A DNA stretch of 64,000 nt from Rhynchopus sp. YZ270_cl-10 (GCA_964035575.1 OZ037918.1:124001-188000), one strand, 5' to 3'; positions 1-11,351 are shown, counted from the stretch's first letter. Notes: generated by a model not told the origin, from the sequence alone. Program-made: numbers and translations.

Positions 1-3000
1 CCGGTTGCCACCACCACCTCTCGTGTATCCCATACAGAGACGTTCCCATGGTCGTCCCCAGCTATGATACTCTGCCCAGCCTCCATCGACCAGGCAATCG
101 CTGTGGTAACTGTACTAATCGCATTTGCCTTAGCGGGGGGTGTTTTCCAGGTAGAGACCACTGCGTAGGGGGAGTTGGCGGGACGCACTGTGGTTATCTT
201 TAACAATCCTTGGTCGTTCGCGTGCACCACCGCGGCGAGGGGACACATCAAGCAGGTAGCCGTAATTTCGCTAGCCGAATCAAAAAAGTACATTTCCATT
301 CTCGACTCATTTGTCGACTCATATTGGGTACGGTCCGAACGCTCCGTCTTTTTGTGGAGCAAATTGAAGGAAAGGCATGAATGCATATCGTATACGTACA
401 CATTATCAACAGAGTCGCCTGCGCAAAGGAGATGAAGGTTTGGGGAGTACGTCATGGAAGAGATGCCTGCACTGCATTGCAACGTCTGATGTGGGTACAC
501 CGAGGCCTCCGTATCCTCAAAGATGTATATAAAACCAGACCGCCCCCCAGCACATATGAGCTTTGGGTGAGAGAGGTAAAGGACCTCAGATATTTCAGAA
601 GTTGGACCAAGGAATTTTTGGATAAGCGCGCCAGTAGCATAGGAGTGGAGGGTAACCCCGCCGGTGTGTGTTCCCAGGAGGAAGCGTCGGCCGCGGTCGT
701 CGAGAGCAAGGCATGTGATCTCCGTGTCGACGACGTCGAAGATGTTAAGCACAACAGCGCCAGTCACGCAGTCCCATATCTTAACCTCTGTAGAGGCTGC
801 GGTGATGAACGTCTGTGTTGCTTCGTTGTAGAGAACCCGGATCACAAGCTTGTCGTGGGTGGAGACGGTGTTTACCTTAGGGCGGATCTGTTAAGAGGGT
901 TTTTGGTTAAAGAGGGAATTTGAAAAGGTATAAGGGGATACATCCATAGTACTTTAACATACACGGTGGACTCTTTCTGGAAAAGGGTAACTATATTCCG
1001 GAGTTCCAAAAAGGGGAGTATCAACTCCCCCTTTCGGGAGTGAAAGGGGGGGTCGGGACTCCCTCCCGTTCGACCTCTTTTTAAGTTGCCCTGTTCCAGA
1101 AAGAGTCCACCGTGCAGGTTGTACTATTTCATACTTTCTATTCTGAACTTCTATTCTACTAGAAGGAATAAAATAGGTGAACAGAAATGTTTTAAAGGTC
1201 GCATTTTTTTGACAATCACCTTGTTATGTGTAGGGTCTGTACCCAAATGTCGTCTCGAAGGCTATTGGAATTAGAAATAAACGTCGTCCTCAACTGGGAA
1301 TAAGGCGCTATTTTGCGGGGGTTTGTGTTTTTTTTAAATACCTGAGGACACAGAGTGTAGAGCTTGGACTCATTAGTATCTGTCTTCGCCATGCAGTAGA
1401 CAGCATGGGTGTCTGGGGACGGGTCCATCGCAAAGTTGGTCGCCTCGAAGGCCATTGCCTGCAGCGAGGTGAGCCCACGCTCGAGGTACCACGTTTGCAT
1501 GCACTGCCACTTCCGCAGATCCCACATCTTCATGCAGCCGCTTGCGTCGCAGGACACAATCTGGTTCGTCCCCGGGATGATGTGCGCCCCCAGCAGCGCG
1601 CACTTATGCGGGTCCTCCGTGTCTGTGAGGCGCTCGATGAACTGGCTATGTGCCTGCGTAGGTGCCCACACGATAGGGTCAGACTCAACCCCAGAGGTGA
1701 TCAGGATGTTGAGATCCGCACTGTAGTCGATACAGTGCACACCTTGGTGGTGGCGGTGGCTGCGCAGGGTGCCTGTTGAGAAGGGAGGGTTAGTAATATT
1801 GGCACAAAGTTGGACCATCTATGATCGTCTCCGTGAGACACGCAACAGCCTGTGAGAGCTTGCTGAGAGTGAAAAAAAAACCTCTCCCCGTTCAGATGGA
1901 CCAAAAGTGGGGGGGGGGGGGGAAATACCTTTCAGCTCGGTGCTGATGTCCTTCTCCAGGTCGGTTAGTGTGATGCGCCCGAAGAACGACGCAGTGACCA
2001 GCTTTCTTGGGCTGCTGAAAACCCCTGGGATGGTCTGGAGGCCACTTATGGGTTCGGTGTGGACACGCTGCTGGCTGATCGTTTCGCAGGACCCTACGCC
2101 AACCTCGTTTCCGGTTACGTCGTACACAAGCACCTCCCCGGTGCGCGTACCTGAAAAGAGCATGCCATTTGGTCCCATATGGTCGTCCCAGTGGAGCACA
2201 AGGCTGGGGCTGTCACAGCGTACACGGAACACATGCTTGAGACGTTGCCGTGCGAGGTTGTAGCGACGCTGCCGTGACCGTTCCGTTCGTTTATTGTTTT
2301 TGGAGGAAAAATCGACTGCGATGGGCTCAGTTGCCTCGGCCAGACGCATCTGCCCATCAGGCTTATATACGTAGTGGTCAAGACAGGATTGCTCCGTTCC
2401 AAAGATAAATCGGTTCTTCTGCGGAAGGTACACCGACGACAGCACCGTGCACTCATGCTCGAAGGCAGCGCAGAGTTCCTCATGTATGTCGTCCGTCCCA
2501 AAGATCTTTACCACAGAGCGTTCCGTAGTGTCAATGCTCATCAGCTTGTTCAACCCTTCAACCCAACTCAGCTTTGACCCACGAGAAGGTTCTCTGCCTT
2601 TTAGCTGTACATTGGTTATGTGGTAGGGCAAAAACTCATTCGTTTGCAACGACGCTACGGCATAACTATTCACCAAATAATGTGTAAACTCCTCCCAAGA
2701 GACGGACCCGGAGCCGTCAAAATCGATCGCAAAAAAGAGCTCCGAAAGCCCCTCCGCCAATTCTTCACTCTCCTGCGGGGACACAGTTTTGACATTCTCC
2801 AACGAATTCAACATATGCTGGGTAAAATTCTGCTTTGTCACCTTCCCCTCCTCCGACGACTCAAACCGCTGTTTTAACCGCACAATCTCATTGCAAGGCA
2901 GAATCTTGAGGATATCAGATGCCTGTACCCGGGAGCAGTCTGATTCAATTTGTTGCAACATCGCTTTGACCCTCTGTTTGTTCTGCTGCAACCACGCATG

Positions 3001-3303
3001 CTGTGATGCCGTGCTAGTATCTACCGTATCCCTCAACTCTCCGTCCAACGGAACTTTCAATATACTCCCTGCCTCTGTCCTAATATTCCCTTCCTCAAAG
3101 GCCAAATCGCTTTCCCTCCTGTCAGTATGAATCCTTCTCCACAACCTGCTCACATCCTTCGCCACCCTACTGGACACTTCCTTCTCCCTGGTAGCGCCAG
3201 AGACTGCGGCTTTGAAGGTCTCCAAGATGGGGTTGGTGTCGTCAGCAAAATGCGTAGTCCTCCTTCGTCGGGGTGACCCAGGAGGGGAAGCATCTAATAC
3301 CAT
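1..3303 (-). CDS. EF-hand and WD40 repeat protein (partial)
   Basis: Exons 3303-1929, 1772-1342 and 887-1; the gene continues past the left window edge, so the C-terminus is missing. Both introns start GTATTT and end CAG, and the frame stays open across both. The N-terminal ~240 residues are helical and contain a clear EF-hand calcium loop (DFDGSGSVSWEE, with D, D, S, S and E at ligand positions). From about residue 270 WD40 blades follow, including VLVYDVTG, GCMKMWDLRKWQ, STEVKIWDCVTG and GNVSVWDTREV. This order resembles animal WDR49/WDR64-type EF-hand/WD proteins, many of them linked to cilia; that link is inference. The ATG at 3303 is the first in the frame and is followed by a short basic tail that includes RRRRT. 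Exon 3 was read by hand; a plus-strand ORF over 381-923 is its shadow. Confidence 0.88.
962..1114. mobile_element. 153-bp MITE with 21-bp TIR inside an intron
   Basis: Perfect 21-bp terminal inverted repeats, starting CACGGTGGACTCTTTC, at 962-982 and 1094-1114. The body holds further short inverted arms around 1013-1050 and has no coding capacity. It lies in intron 2 (888-1341) of the EF-hand/WD40 gene. A relative with the same CACGGTGG terminus lies at 26977-27137. No clear target-site duplication is visible at this copy. Confidence 0.8.
1214..1272. repeat. Short interspersed repeat, CAATCACC/AATGTCG family
   Basis: One of three copies of a ~65-bp repeat (others at 10438-10503 and 11128-11203). 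They share GACAATCACC, a TAGGrTCTGTA block, AATGTCGyC and GAAGGCT blocks in the same order. This copy is intronic. It looks like a fragment of a SINE; no A/B boxes could be assigned with confidence. Confidence 0.55.
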
Positions 3304-4177
3304 TGCTCAGAAGGATTAAAACGAATTGTTTGTAAGGTGGTCCCTAAGCTAAGTGCTTGGGAACGTTGTAAAAGAGGAGTGGAGGGGTGAAGTGAAGCCG
3401 AGAGAGGGGGAGGGAGGGAGGGGCGCAGGTGCAACCCCGTGAGGGGGAGGGTCCCCCCCTAAGGGGGATTCTGTGTATTTTTTTTCTGGTGGAGTGCTTT
3501 GGGGGGGTGTCTCCAAAAAAAAGGGCGTTTTTTTTGGTCCCGAAAAAACAACGATTTTTCAGATATTTTTTTTTTTCTAAAAGGTCGAGCGAAGCCTGTG
3601 TGTCAGACATCGCAATATGCCTGTACTGTTGTGTTTTGTGGGGTTTTAGAGGAGAACCAGAAGGATGCAAATCCCGTGGTGGGTGCTGTCAGGATCCTCT
3701 CGATCACAACCGTGTGCGGAGGGCAGGGATGTGCACCGCGTGTTGTGTGGGTACAGCCATGTGACACAGAGCATGAAAAGAAAGGTGTGACGGAAAAGCA
3801 TAAAAGGGATAAACACCTTGCGTGAGAGAGCAAGACTACGCATGGAGAGGTAAGGCTTGTAAAAGCCAACCCGCAAAGACCTGCACAATCCTTGCTGCTC
3901 ATGAGAGCCAAGTTGCGAAGGTCCTTCCATCACATAAAAAGTAGTGCAACGTGCTAAAAACGCAGCTAGGTCGAGCTCATGCAAAGTGGGGTGAGTGATC
4001 CGTACTGTAAGAGAACGGAGGCGGTTCACAACCGCTCGGCAAGCCACGCAACCTCTTTAACGCGGCCTCGAGAAGCACATCTCATCGAACAGTAAGCTGC
4101 ACAATCTACAATATCTTCTTCAGAGACAAACTCCTGAAGAATACACCGGATGCCCAAGCACTTTGTGAATAAAACTG
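3304..4177. other. Intergenic spacer with low-complexity and repeat pieces
   Basis: No credible gene. 3344-3600 is homopolymer-rich. 3687-3716 matches 6479-6508 (GTCAGGATCCTCTC.ATCACAACCGTG). 3950-3995 matches 19597-19645 (GTCGAGCTCATGCAAAG core). 4000-4057 matches 12588-12655 (ACAACCGCTCGGC.A core). These are short dispersed repeats seen elsewhere in the window. Confidence 0.6.
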
Positions 4178-6313
4178 CTAAAACACGTTGTCCCGTTCTT
4201 GGTTGTCTGACTCAACGACTCTGTAGCCAGACCCCTTGTGCTGGACAAGAACGTCTTCAAGTGCAGACGGCAGTGTTGTCCCTTCAGGAGGCTCGTACAG
4301 ACACACAACCCCGTCACGCACAGCCTCCTCGCACAGCGCCCAACTCCGACGCACCACATCCCCCATCACAGTCACAAAGCGTTGGCTCCGTGCACCAACA
4401 TCCCCGTGCTGCACAGGGCCGCTTGCAAGACCAGCACCGTTCAGTGCAGACTTCACAGACATGCGCTGCACAAACCGTATCGCGTTCTCCATGTGTGCAG
4501 GTGCAAAACGCGACACGTTCCACCCAACACACACACAGTTCCCAAGCAGCGTCACCAGACTCCCTCCACTCTGCTCCAGTGTGATCGTCAGTGTTGTGAG
4601 TCCGGAGCTCATGTGTGGGAAAGCTGTGTTGTGTGTCACGTCGCCCACTGCAAGCTGTGCAACTCCCACAGTGCCCGAGACCTGGCGGGTCGAGTATGCC
4701 AATCGTGAGTGTGAAGACCCCTCCGAAGCTAATGATGGACATCTGCTTTTCAACGTTTGAAACAAATTTTGACTCTTGTCCAGCTTCGCACTGGACATTC
4801 GCCTAGGGGGCGGAGAGGACTCGCAAAGTGGTGTCTCCCTTCGGCCCCCAAGTGAGAAAGGCCACACACAGCACACCAACGTGCTCCCAGACACACCCTT
4901 CAAGTGAACTGCTTCTGGCACACCAGCAACAGCACTGCACGACCCAGAGACAGACGTCCACAGGTCAGAGGGCAAAGCCACAGCACCAGGTGTGCATGTG
5001 CTCTCAAGTCGTGACGCAACGTTCACTGTGTGTCCGAAGTAGTCTGTCCGTCCCGTCAGTGTGTTCTGCTCCACAGTCACAGGGCCAGTGTTCACACCAA
5101 TGCGCACAGTCAGACCACCCCACAGCGACCCCTGCCGACAGCAGATTGGTGCATCTTCAAGCAGAGACGCAGGCCAGTCTGCTTCAAACAGACGTTCCTG
5201 CACACGCAACCCAAACGTCACACCGTCGCAAGTGGATGCAAAGGCAATCATGAATGCGTCGCCAATGGTCTTCACCTCGTACCCACCACACATCCGCATC
5301 ACCTCACGCATCACAGCGTTGTGGATCTGCAGTCCAGCACGCATCCCCTCAGGTGCGTTCTCCCAGATCGAAGTCGACGCACGGATGTCTGTGAACACAA
5401 TCGTTGCTGTCTCGCTGTCAAGTCCAGGCGGTGCCACAGTCGGCTGCTGCACACCGTCCTCATCCACCTCAGCCTCAAACAGCGCAGCAGGGAGGTAGGG
5501 ACGGTACTTCCGCAGGTTCTCCTCCAAGTTCCGCAGTGCCTCTGTCATCCCCTCAGGCAGGTCACCCCCATGCGTCTTCAACAGCTCCGCCACCTGCTCC
5601 ACGTCGTAGCCAGCAAGCAACGACGCAATCTCCTGCACAACGTTGATCGTCCGCTCCATTGACTCCTGCTCCTTCAGGACAGCACGTGCAAAGCCTCGCG
5701 TTGCAATGAAGTCCACCACGAACACCGTGCCGGCAACCATCTGCCTGGGAACTGCGTCACTACTTGGGCACGGATAGTCAGTGCAGTTGATCCTGTTGGC
5801 CATGAGCTCGTGTCGGAACTCCTGTGACGTGCTACCTGGCAGGTCGAGGATGCCAAACCTGAACACCTCTTCGAGACACATGACAAAGAAGTACACGAGT
5901 GTGAAGCAGACGACACCCATGCTGTAGTGTGCGGGCACCTCCATCACAAGCAGCACGTCAACGATGAGCACGAGCAGTGGCCATGCAACTCTCTCTGCGG
6001 CGCGCACCGAGATGTCGATCCCTACAACTGCGACAACTGTCATGTAGCAAAACGAGACGATAATGCGTGTGGTCAGCTTGGCTCTGCACAGGACCAGCAC
6101 GACACCGGCAAGCAATGCTGTAAGAGCGAGAACGTAGGATGCAACGTAAAAGTACCGCCCCTGCGGATTCACCAAAGCCCTGAAACCTGCCAATATTGTA
6201 CAAAACAGCGCCACAAAGCATATCACGAAGAACAACGTCTGCTTCCGACGTGCACGAGCGTCCAGTGTCCCGTCCAACGACAGCACACCCTCCAGACAGC
6301 GCATTGTGTACAT
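4178..6313 (-). CDS. Membrane-anchored class III adenylyl cyclase
   Basis: Single exon, 711 residues. It is predicted to make cAMP from ATP at a membrane. The N-terminal 150 residues contain about five hydrophobic spans (roughly 27-45, 56-76, 84-103, 110-125, 131-148); another hydrophobic stretch follows at 191-205. A KYRPYLP element at 269-275 precedes the catalytic domain (~300-490). All catalytic positions of the family are visible: metal-binding D309 (FTDI) and D352 (IGD), adenine-selecting K348 and D424, and transition-state N431 and R435 (VNVASR). One chain therefore supplies both halves of the site, so a homodimer would be active. A second, degenerate cyclase homology region is recognisable at ~570-700 (GPVQHGDVG, VMGDVVRR) without the metal aspartates; a regulatory role is inference. 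Start: ATG 6313; the ATG three codons on is an alternative. Confidence 0.93.
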   Translation of the reverse strand: MYTMRCLEGVLSLDGTLDARARRKQTLFFVICFVALFCTILAGFRALVNPQGRYFYVASYVLALTALLAGVVLVLCRAKLTTRIIVSFCYMTVVAVVGIDISVRAAERVAWPLLVLIVDVLLVMEVPAHYSMGVVCFTLVYFFVMCLEEVFRFGILDLPGSTSQEFRHELMANRINCTDYPCPSSDAVPRQMVAGTVFVVDFIATRGFARAVLKEQESMERTINVVQEIASLLAGYDVEQVAELLKTHGGDLPEGMTEALRNLEENLRKYRPYLPAALFEAEVDEDGVQQPTVAPPGLDSETATIVFTDIRASTSIWENAPEGMRAGLQIHNAVMREVMRMCGGYEVKTIGDAFMIAFASTCDGVTFGLRVQERLFEADWPASLLEDAPICCRQGSLWGGLTVRIGVNTGPVTVEQNTLTGRTDYFGHTVNVASRLESTCTPGAVALPSDLWTSVSGSCSAVAGVPEAVHLKGVSGSTLVCCVWPFSLGGRRETPLCESSPPPRRMSSAKLDKSQNLFQTLKSRCPSLASEGSSHSRLAYSTRQVSGTVGVAQLAVGDVTHNTAFPHMSSGLTTLTITLEQSGGSLVTLLGNCVCVGWNVSRFAPAHMENAIRFVQRMSVKSALNGAGLASGPVQHGDVGARSQRFVTVMGDVVRRSWALCEEAVRDGVVCLYEPPEGTTLPSALEDVLVQHKGSGYRVVESDNQERDNVF

Positions 6314-6569
6314 TGCAAGATCCTGTGAAAATGGGGGTGGGTGGAGGTGTCAGAACACATGTCTTGTATGTATGAAGATGGACCGAAAATGTGGTCAATT
6401 CCAGAACATCGATCGTTGGTTTTTATCGCAAGTATCTTGTCGCCAACAAACGTGTCGCGCACCCTTGTTGTGCTGCACTGCTGTCAGGATCCTCTCAATC
6501 ACAACCGTGAGGAAGGTCAAACGATCCACGAATGTGAAGATGGAAGAGCCTCGTCGACACCGTGAGGAG

Positions 6570-6674
6570 TAATGGTGGCAGTATTGTGATGGGAGCCCAT
6601 TGGAATACGCAAAAATACATCATACACATTGTGATGTATTCCAATGGGCTCCCATCACAATACTGCCACCATTA
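6570..6674. repeat. Perfect 39-bp inverted repeat (hairpin)
   Basis: Arms 6570-6608 and 6636-6674 are perfect reverse complements, separated by a 27-nt loop. A competing 9-bp stem (AATACATCA at 6614-6622 with TGATGTATT at 6632-6640) overlaps the inner end of the right arm, so two mutually exclusive folds exist. It lies just upstream of the adenylyl cyclase start. Confidence 0.9.
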
Positions 6675-8624
6675 GTGAGCAGTTTGCTGCAAGAATGGGC
6701 ACCACAGCACAAGCTGTGTGGGGTGGGGGACACGGAGGAGGGCGAAGAGAGGGCAGAAGGACGTGCACCCCTGGATCCGCAGTGAGATCAACAGGATACG
6801 AACCTGGTGCATATCCAAAAAGTGTACGAAATCAAATTCGGATTTGTATTTACACTATATTCTTTACGGATAAGAATCTCCTGACGCTGCGGGAGTTTAT
6901 GCATGCCTCTGACCGACACGGCCAGAGCGACTGTTGAAATGCCTCAGACTACTTCCTCAAAAGTCTCCAGCCCTATTTGCAACTCTCTCAGATCGCCTGC
7001 AAGCGAACAACTCCTCGATGTTTGAGCACGCCAAAGGGCAAAGCTATCGCATCAGGTAGCTGATTTAAAACAAGTTGAGGAAGAGATTGTTGTCTACACC
7101 TTTCATATTTAGGAGAACGTGATGAGGAAGCGATTGCTGTCGACTAAATATTCTATTTTGAGAAAGTGATGAGGAAGAGATTGTTGTCGACATAGTTCAT
7201 ATTTATGAGAAGGTGATGAGGAAGCGAATTGCTGTCCATGTTTCCATGTTTTTTGAGATGCAACCCTCTTCCCCATTACGCCCATCTGGTTCGCAGGAAA
7301 AGCAACGCAACCTTCGCCGAAAAGAGTTCTGTTGCAATATATGGACATCCTTTGCAGGATCGATGAGCCAAGAACCTAATGGTTGCTGAGCTGAAAGCAA
7401 AATGTGAGAGGGGTAGAGGTGGGGTCGGGGAAGTATGTGGGCATAGAAAAGGGGAACAAAAAGGAAGCTTTTTTTTGCGTGCAAGGTGTATGGTACTGAA
7501 TGCAAAGTATTGAACAAAAGAACACAGAATAGACGTTGAAAATAAAAAAAGAAAAGTTTATAAGATGATCCTAAGCCTCTCGTGCTTAGTCACCTCAAAG
7601 AAAAGAACGAGAAAAAAAAGAGCCTTTTTTTTAGTAGATGCAATCTAAGCTGCACTGTACTTAGTCACACCTTGACATTGGAAGGGATGGGTGAGGTTTT
7701 TTTCCCTTTTTTTTTGCCGGAACACATCGGAAGCGTACAGCACACAGAAAATGATCACATGAATTAACCTATTTTTTGCGAGAGTATTACAACCCAACTG
7801 CGCTCCGGCACGTTAAAAAGAAAGAAAGATGTGTTTTGCTATCATATTGTCTCAGGAAAAAATAGACTGCATACTTTGTTGTGGAAAATCCTTCATTTTT
7901 TTGTTGATAATCTCCCATACATCGCGATGTAGCCTTTCTACCTAAGGGGATTTTTTTGTTTTTTTGTTGTAGGACTACTGTTAGAAAAACCATGGGGGGA
8001 AGGAGGATAAGGAAAAAAAAGCCAAAAAAAAAAAAAAATGCACTTTTGAAAAGGTTAAATTGCTGCTTTGAGCACAACAAAGACACATAACACAGCTCAC
8101 ACACGTCAAAAAAAAAAAGTGCATTTTCATTTTTTACCCCCTTTTTTGCAAAAAAAAACTAATTAGATCGCACCTACAGCAAAGAGGGGTGAAACCACCC
8201 CCAAAAAAGAGGGTGCGTTTCGGAGTAATGTAATTACTTGCTTCTTTTGTCTTTTTTCCTTTTTTTTGAAATATTTGCTATTTTTTAAAGTGTAACCCAC
8301 CCCCCAGAGGAGATGATCTACACTATACGTTTTTGGTTGCTTCTTTTTTTTCACTTTTTTCATTTTGTATTTGTTTTTGTTTTTCCTTTTTAAAATCCCC
8401 AAGAGTTTTGTTTCCAGGGACAAAATGGGGGGTATTTCTCTTTTTTGAAAACTTTGTTTTTTGTATTGTAGACACCCGAGGATGCACTCTACTACTTTTT
8501 TCTTTTTTCACACCCCCTCCCTCCCCTCCACTTCTTGGAGCAACAGGTATTGGGACCTTGAGAAAAATGGTTTTTTTTCCCCTCAAAATGCAAACACCTT
8601 ATGGGGTGCTAAAAAAAAAGGAAT
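6675..8624. other. Intergenic spacer, no gene seen
   Basis: 7090-7240 has three tandem copies of a ~55-bp unit containing GTGATGAGGAAG(C/A)GATTG. 7555-7594 is a copy of the AAGCCTCTCGTGC repeat. 8455-8512 is a diverged copy of the CCGAGGATG..CTCCACTA repeat. The rest is A/T homopolymer tracts (7590-8640). No protein of recognisable composition was found on either strand. Confidence 0.55.
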
Positions 8625-9872
8625 TTAGCAGACAGAGGAGATGGCTGCGAGAACCGTTGCGGTGGCTCCCGAGGTGGTGTCGCAGAGCGACTTGATGGTC
8701 TTGACGTGCTTGAGGGAGTAGTCCGTGTATCCTCCGCACTGTGCGGTGATGGCAGCGTGGGCAGCATCGTAGCAGGCGGGGTGGACCTGCTGGGAGGTGA
8801 AGACAGAGGCACCAGTGGGAACTGCCTTGGCGATCGAGGCGAACATCACATCGGCAGCGGAACGCGCCTCAATCTCTCCGATCAGAGCGGCCTCGGCGGC
8901 GACACGCGCAGCACCTTCCGCACGAAGGTATCTGTGGTGGAGGGTCACGAGGGTCACATCGCGGGAGTTAGCGCCGTCACCACGCTCCGCAACCTCATCG
9001 TTGTGGATGTTTCCGGTTCCCTCGTACACTGCGGCAGGCTCGATCGTCATGCTGATGTTCCCGAACTGCATGACATGGGATTTGGCGGTCGCGGTCTTGA
9101 CAGCGGTGAACTGAACAGCGAGGGTCTCCTTGGTAAGGTCCGTGGTGTCGGCGTTCTCCATCCAGTTCACGCTGAAGAGGTCTCCAAGGCAGGAGTTCAG
9201 CGACTTTCCGTCAACCTTGTCCTGGGGAGGGCAGTATGTTCCCCACGAGCTCTCCTCCGCGTTGGCAGCAGTCACCGCGTAGATGTCAATGTCCTTCGGG
9301 AGGGTTTCGAACATCGAGCCGCTCTCGCATGCCTCAAGGTAGAAGACGAGCTCCTTGTACATCTTCTTGGTGTGCATGGTGGTGAGGGTCTTGACAAGGT
9401 CGGTCGCGCTGAGGGTCTCGACGCATCCAGGGAAGCAGATGAGGCCGACACCACCGTGGTCCACGAAGTTGATGAAGACTCTGTCCCCTGCGGTCGAGGT
9501 GAGCACCTTCTTGCCGTTGGTCGCGGAGGCGTCGCCGGTGAGGACGGCCTCGAAGTTCTTCTTGTTGACGTCCTTCCCTTTGTAGTCGATCTTGATGCCC
9601 TTGTACACATCCCACCCAGCGCCGGTGGTGGGCTTGTTGAAGATCTGTCCAGGGAAGGGGTTCTCGGTGTTGTTTGCCACGTCGTCGTACATCATGGTGA
9701 TGATGTTGTCGGCCTTGATCCCTCCCTGAACGAGAACCTGGTAGGCGTGTGCGACGTCGGCCTGGTGGCGGTAGTTCATGTACGTGTTCGACCCAGCGAT
9801 GAGCACAGCGTAGTTGTCAGCCATTGCGCTCGTTGCGCAGAGGCCGAGAAGCATTGCAGCGCGAGACATCAT
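8625..9872 (-). CDS. Legumain-type cysteine protease (C13)
   Basis: Single exon, 415 residues. Asparaginyl endopeptidases cleave after Asn in lysosome-like or secreted compartments. A signal peptide is evident (residues 1-18, cleavage after AMA). The mature protein opens with the family's NYAVLIAGSNTYMNYRHQAD segment. The catalytic dyad is visible as His139 (FVDHGG) and Cys182 (LEACESGSMF); YDD and SSWGTYCPP further support C13. The C-terminal ~110 residues carry paired cysteines (C367, C379, C397, C415) like the legumain stabilisation domain. There is no C-terminal membrane helix, which argues against the GPI8 transamidase branch. Third positions are strongly G/C-rich compared with neighbours, suggesting high expression. 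The first two codons are both ATG. Confidence 0.95.
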   Translation of the reverse strand: MMSRAAMLLGLCATSAMADNYAVLIAGSNTYMNYRHQADVAHAYQVLVQGGIKADNIITMMYDDVANNTENPFPGQIFNKPTTGAGWDVYKGIKIDYKGKDVNKKNFEAVLTGDASATNGKKVLTSTAGDRVFINFVDHGGVGLICFPGCVETLSATDLVKTLTTMHTKKMYKELVFYLEACESGSMFETLPKDIDIYAVTAANAEESSWGTYCPPQDKVDGKSLNSCLGDLFSVNWMENADTTDLTKETLAVQFTAVKTATAKSHVMQFGNISMTIEPAAVYEGTGNIHNDEVAERGDGANSRDVTLVTLHHRYLRAEGAARVAAEAALIGEIEARSAADVMFASIAKAVPTGASVFTSQQVHPACYDAAHAAITAQCGGYTDYSLKHVKTIKSLCDTTSGATATVLAAISSVC

Positions 9873-10042
9873 TTTGTTGTTTGTGTAGTTTTACCTTAGG
9901 TGTGGGGGGAGGTGGGGAGGGAGGGAGGGGAGGGTGGGGTTGATGGATTGGAATTGTGGAAAAAAAAATCTTTTTTTATTTACGTTGTGCAAAAAAAAAA
10001 GACCAGCGATTTCTCAATATGAAACTCCTGTGAATATATTTC

Positions 10043-10135
10043 GTTGATTGCTCAATTACCCTGGAGAGAGGGGTGATTGGGCGACTGTATCGGAGGAACT
10101 ATTTCTCCTTTTTTTGAGCTACGCTTTGTAGGTAA
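10043..10135. repeat. Interspersed repeat, GATTGCTCAATT family
   Basis: Begins CGTTGATTGCTCAATT, then GGGGTGATTGG, GTATCGGAGGAAC and AGCTACGCTTTGTAGGTA. Second copy at 26322-26412, partial copy at 48530-48580. About 85 bp, non-coding. Confidence 0.75.
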
Positions 10136-10919
10136 AAATTGGTCATTTTCTTTGTTATGTGTGCGGTCAGCAGCAATTCCCCATGGGTTTCCCGTAGACC
10201 CGCTGACCCACACCGTTTTAGCGAACAGTTCAGCACCATCACGGTGAGCATAAAAACTGGTGGCTTTATTTTTCTTTTCCCCTCCCGCTTTTTTTTTTTT
10301 TCGTAATAATTCTGAGAGTCTGTACTATCTAAAATACACTCGAGATTATTTTTTTTTTCTGCACCCCCTATACGCTTCACTTCGTACCCCCACTGCAATT
10401 TGGTATCAAATAACACCAAGAAAGGGCAGTCTTTGTATCGACAATCACCTACCGAGGTAGGATCTGTATGCAATGTCGCCCGAAGGCTTAGTACTTAATC
10501 GGGTTTTTTTTTTCTTCTTCGAAATCGACGTTCAATAGAGGCAGAGACGCCCCACAAATAAATTTTTTTGTCTGGTCATGAGCAACATAAAGTCGCCAGT
10601 TTTTTTTTTTTTTAAATGAGAGTTGCTATTTTGCAGGGAAGGGGAGCGGGAAAAAAATGCCTCCCAAAAAGAAAAGAAAAGATGAACGGCGCTGAGCCAC
10701 CGGTATCCGATAATGCAAAAATAGTCTGTCACAAACAAAAAAGGGACCCCAACCTTCAGGTCAGTGCAATGACTATCATACGGTATAGCTGTCTTGAGGT
10801 GAAACCCCAACCATGCAAACCATCTTTCATTAGACACTCACTTATTGAAGGGAGCCATGGGAAAAGGGGATAGAGTTTTGTTTGTTTTGCCGTAGCGAGA
10901 GCCCCAATTTTATTTTGAA

Positions 10920-10967
10920 AAAACTTGGCTGTAGTAGTGTAGCCACCGAGGAATGCACTTCACTACT
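10920..10967. repeat. Interspersed repeat, CTTGGCTGTA..GTGTAG family
   Basis: About 48 bp: AACTTGGCTGTA, GTGTAGCCACC, GAGGATGAGCTCCACTA. Other copies: 8455-8512 (diverged), 11083-11115 (partial), 26955-27180 (split by a MITE), 49825-49868 and 60143-60191. Copies often follow a poly-T/A tract. SINE-like, but no tRNA homology proven. Confidence 0.7.
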
Positions 10968-11127
10968 TTTTTTCTTTTTTGCATTCTTTGTATCAAATAG
11001 CATCCTAGCTCACCTTCACATCGACCGCTCCTCTCTTGCTTCCTCTACAGTTCTTTCAAAGTTGTAAGTACAGACTGGGTTTGCATTAGCGCATACACCC
11101 GAGAATGAGCTCCACTCGTTTTTTTTT

Positions 11128-11203
11128 GTTGTATCGACAACCACCTACCCAGGTAGGATCTTGTACACAATGTCGCCCAAAGGCTTTGTACTTAATCGGT
11201 ATG
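11128..11203. repeat. Interspersed repeat, CCTACC.AGGTAGGATC family
   Basis: Matches 10438-10503 closely: TATCGACAA.CACCTACC, AGGTAGGATCT, CAATGTCGCCC, AAGGCTT.GTACTTAATCGG. The weaker relative is at 1214-1272. Confidence 0.75.
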
Positions 11204-11351
11204 GACGGAGACCATCCTCAACCCTAGAATGTAGCTTTTTTGGGTTGATTTGCATTCAAAGTGCTTTTTTTTATATTCTCTATTTAAGAAAACGCAAGCC
11301 GATTCACATATCAGACAAATATTGTCAACTTTTTTTTTTCAGTTTTCTGTT

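Larger units (their letters stand above)
9873..11351. other. Intergenic spacer rich in short repeats
   Basis: No gene seen. It contains four recognisable repeat copies (10043-10135, 10438-10503, 10920-10967, 11128-11203) separated by T-rich tracts. ORFs here have low-complexity translations. Confidence 0.55.

Noticed and set aside
8706-9899. A 397-codon open frame on the plus strand opposite the legumain gene
   Set aside because: It is the complement of a G/C-rich coding sequence; the minus frame has a signal peptide and catalytic His/Cys, and the plus frame has no recognisable composition.
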